From NCBI GenBank assembly GCA_024644185.1, contig JAHELM010000159.1, positions 1 to 6,343 on the forward strand: 6,343 bases of DNA, read 5' to 3'. Shown here piece by piece: positions 5,563-6,343 of this stretch. The first letter of the stretch is position 1. Every line of letters begins with the position of its first letter. Under the pieces are notes generated by a model. The model was not told the DNA's origin, made no database searches, and was given only the letters and a program-made list of their open reading frames with translations. A program made the position numbers and the translations under genes. Origin of the DNA: Rhodospirillales bacterium (GTDB lineage: Bacteria; Pseudomonadota; Alphaproteobacteria; UBA8366; JADFVY01).

Positions 5563-6343
5563 CTATTCCCTCAATTCGGCCAGGTTGCGATACAGCTCCA
5601 GCGCTTCGGGATTGGCCAGGGCTTCCTTGTTCTTCACCGGTCGCCCGGCAACCACGTCGCGCACCGCCAGCTCGGTGATCTTGCCGGACTTGGTGCGCGG
5701 AATGTCGGCGATCTGGACGATCCTGGCCGGGACATGGCGCGGCGTGCAATTGGCGCGAATCTGCTTGCGGATGCGGTCACGCAAGCCCTCGTCGAGGGTC
5801 AGCCCGTCGCGCAGCCGGACGAACAGCACCACCCGCGCATCGCCCTGCCAGTCCTGACCGATGCAGATCGATTCCACCACCTCGTCGATGCGTTCGACCT
5901 GGCGGTAGATTTCCGCCGTGCCGATGCGCACCCCGCCCGGATTCAGCGTTGCGTCCGACCGGCCGAAGACGATAAATCCGCCATGCACCGTGTGCTCGAC
6001 GAAATCGCCGTGGCACCAGACGTTCGGGAAGCGCTCGAAATAGGCGGCGCGGTATCGTTCGCCGGTGTCGTCGCCCCAGAACCCGATCGGCATGGACGGG
6101 AACGGCCGGGTGCAGACCAGCTCGCCCTTTTCGCCGACCACCGGCTTTCCATCGTCGTCGAACACCGTGGTTGCCATGCCGAGGCCCGGCCCCTGAATCT
6201 CGCCGCGCCAGACCGGCGCGGTCGGGTCACCCAGCATGAAGCAGGACACGATGTCGGTGCCGCCGGAGATCGAGGCCAGCTGCACGTCCGCCTTGACGTC
6301 GCGATAGACGTAGTCGAAGCCCTCCGGCGCCAGCGGCGAGCCG
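5563..6343 (-). CDS. aacS: Acetoacetyl-CoA synthetase (partial, N-terminus outside window)
   Basis: This enzyme activates acetoacetate with ATP and CoA to acetoacetyl-CoA (EC 6.2.1.16), feeding ketone-body or polyhydroxybutyrate carbon back to metabolism; it acts in the cytosol. About 259 codons are present, the C-terminal 40% of a usual 650-aa protein; the frame stays open through 6343, and the GTG near 6285 is internal. Adenylate-forming motifs are present: GSPLAPEGFDYVY near the window edge, ISGGTDIVSCF, WCHGDF, then GRSDATLNPGGVRIGTAEIYR (hinge/A8 region). The C-terminal IPRTKSGK carries the catalytic lysine. The closing KNKEALANPEAL is characteristic of AacS rather than acetyl- or propionyl-CoA synthetases. 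It ends with TAG at 5565-5563, 23 bp before ftsH on the same strand, so the two are probably co-transcribed. Confidence 0.95.
   Translation of the reverse strand, partial: GSPLAPEGFDYVYRDVKADVQLASISGGTDIVSCFMLGDPTAPVWRGEIQGPGLGMATTVFDDDGKPVVGEKGELVCTRPFPSMPIGFWGDDTGERYRAAYFERFPNVWCHGDFVEHTVHGGFIVFGRSDATLNPGGVRIGTAEIYRQVERIDEVVESICIGQDWQGDARVVLFVRLRDGLTLDEGLRDRIRKQIRANCTPRHVPARIVQIADIPRTKSGKITELAVRDVVAGRPVKNKEALANPEALELYRNLAELRE

Noticed and set aside
5540..5749. 70-codon N-terminal extension of FtsH
   Set aside because: The extension would overlap the end of aacS in another frame and put non-FtsH sequence before TM1. The ATG at 5539 has a good Shine-Dalgarno and gives a normal FtsH N-terminus.
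4502..5857. 451-codon plus-strand open frame
   Set aside because: It is antisense to ftsH and aacS, which have full family motifs. Long antisense frames are expected in GC-rich genes, and the translation shows no domain I recognise.

Overview
The window looks like chromosomal DNA from a high-GC Gram-negative bacterium, most likely an alphaproteobacterium. This is inferred from the sequence of the two tRNA-Arg(ACG) genes, the GC-rich coding style, and the pairing of an acetoacetyl-CoA synthetase with a polyamine-type ABC transporter. No marker in the window fixes the genus. I found no CRISPR array, insertion sequence, phage gene, toxin-antitoxin pair or defence gene. I do not see a clearly new biological system; the regulatory and tRNA findings are modest.

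Left part (1-2401). Three tightly coupled genes on the minus strand encode an ABC importer of the spermidine/putrescine (PotABC-like) class. They run in the order ATPase (1189-2319), first permease (278-1192) and second permease (from 281, cut off by the window start). Both junctions are ATGA stop/start overlaps, so the genes are almost certainly one operon. No substrate-binding protein is visible; it would lie beyond position 1 or elsewhere. An 82-bp AT-rich gap separates the operon from a divergent RpiR/MurR-family regulator (2402-3280, plus strand). That gap holds a good sigma-70-type promoter for the transporter, a 7+4+7 bp palindrome and a pair of 8-bp direct repeats. It reads as a shared control region through which the regulator probably controls the importer and itself.

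Middle (3281-3694). There is a strong hairpin between convergent transcripts, then two intact, diverged tRNA-Arg(ACG) genes in tandem on the minus strand, then a 136-bp spacer after ftsH.

Right part (3695-6343). A complete FtsH membrane AAA+ zinc protease lies 23 bp downstream of the C-terminal 40% or so of acetoacetyl-CoA synthetase (aacS). Both are on the minus strand and are probably co-transcribed. The FtsH has features I associate with an accessory rather than a housekeeping copy.

Hand counts of sampled 60-base lines give about 60% GC left of the tRNA genes and about 67% to the right. Together with the tRNA position, this makes it possible, though unproven, that the regulator/transporter block is an insertion at the tRNA-Arg 3' end.
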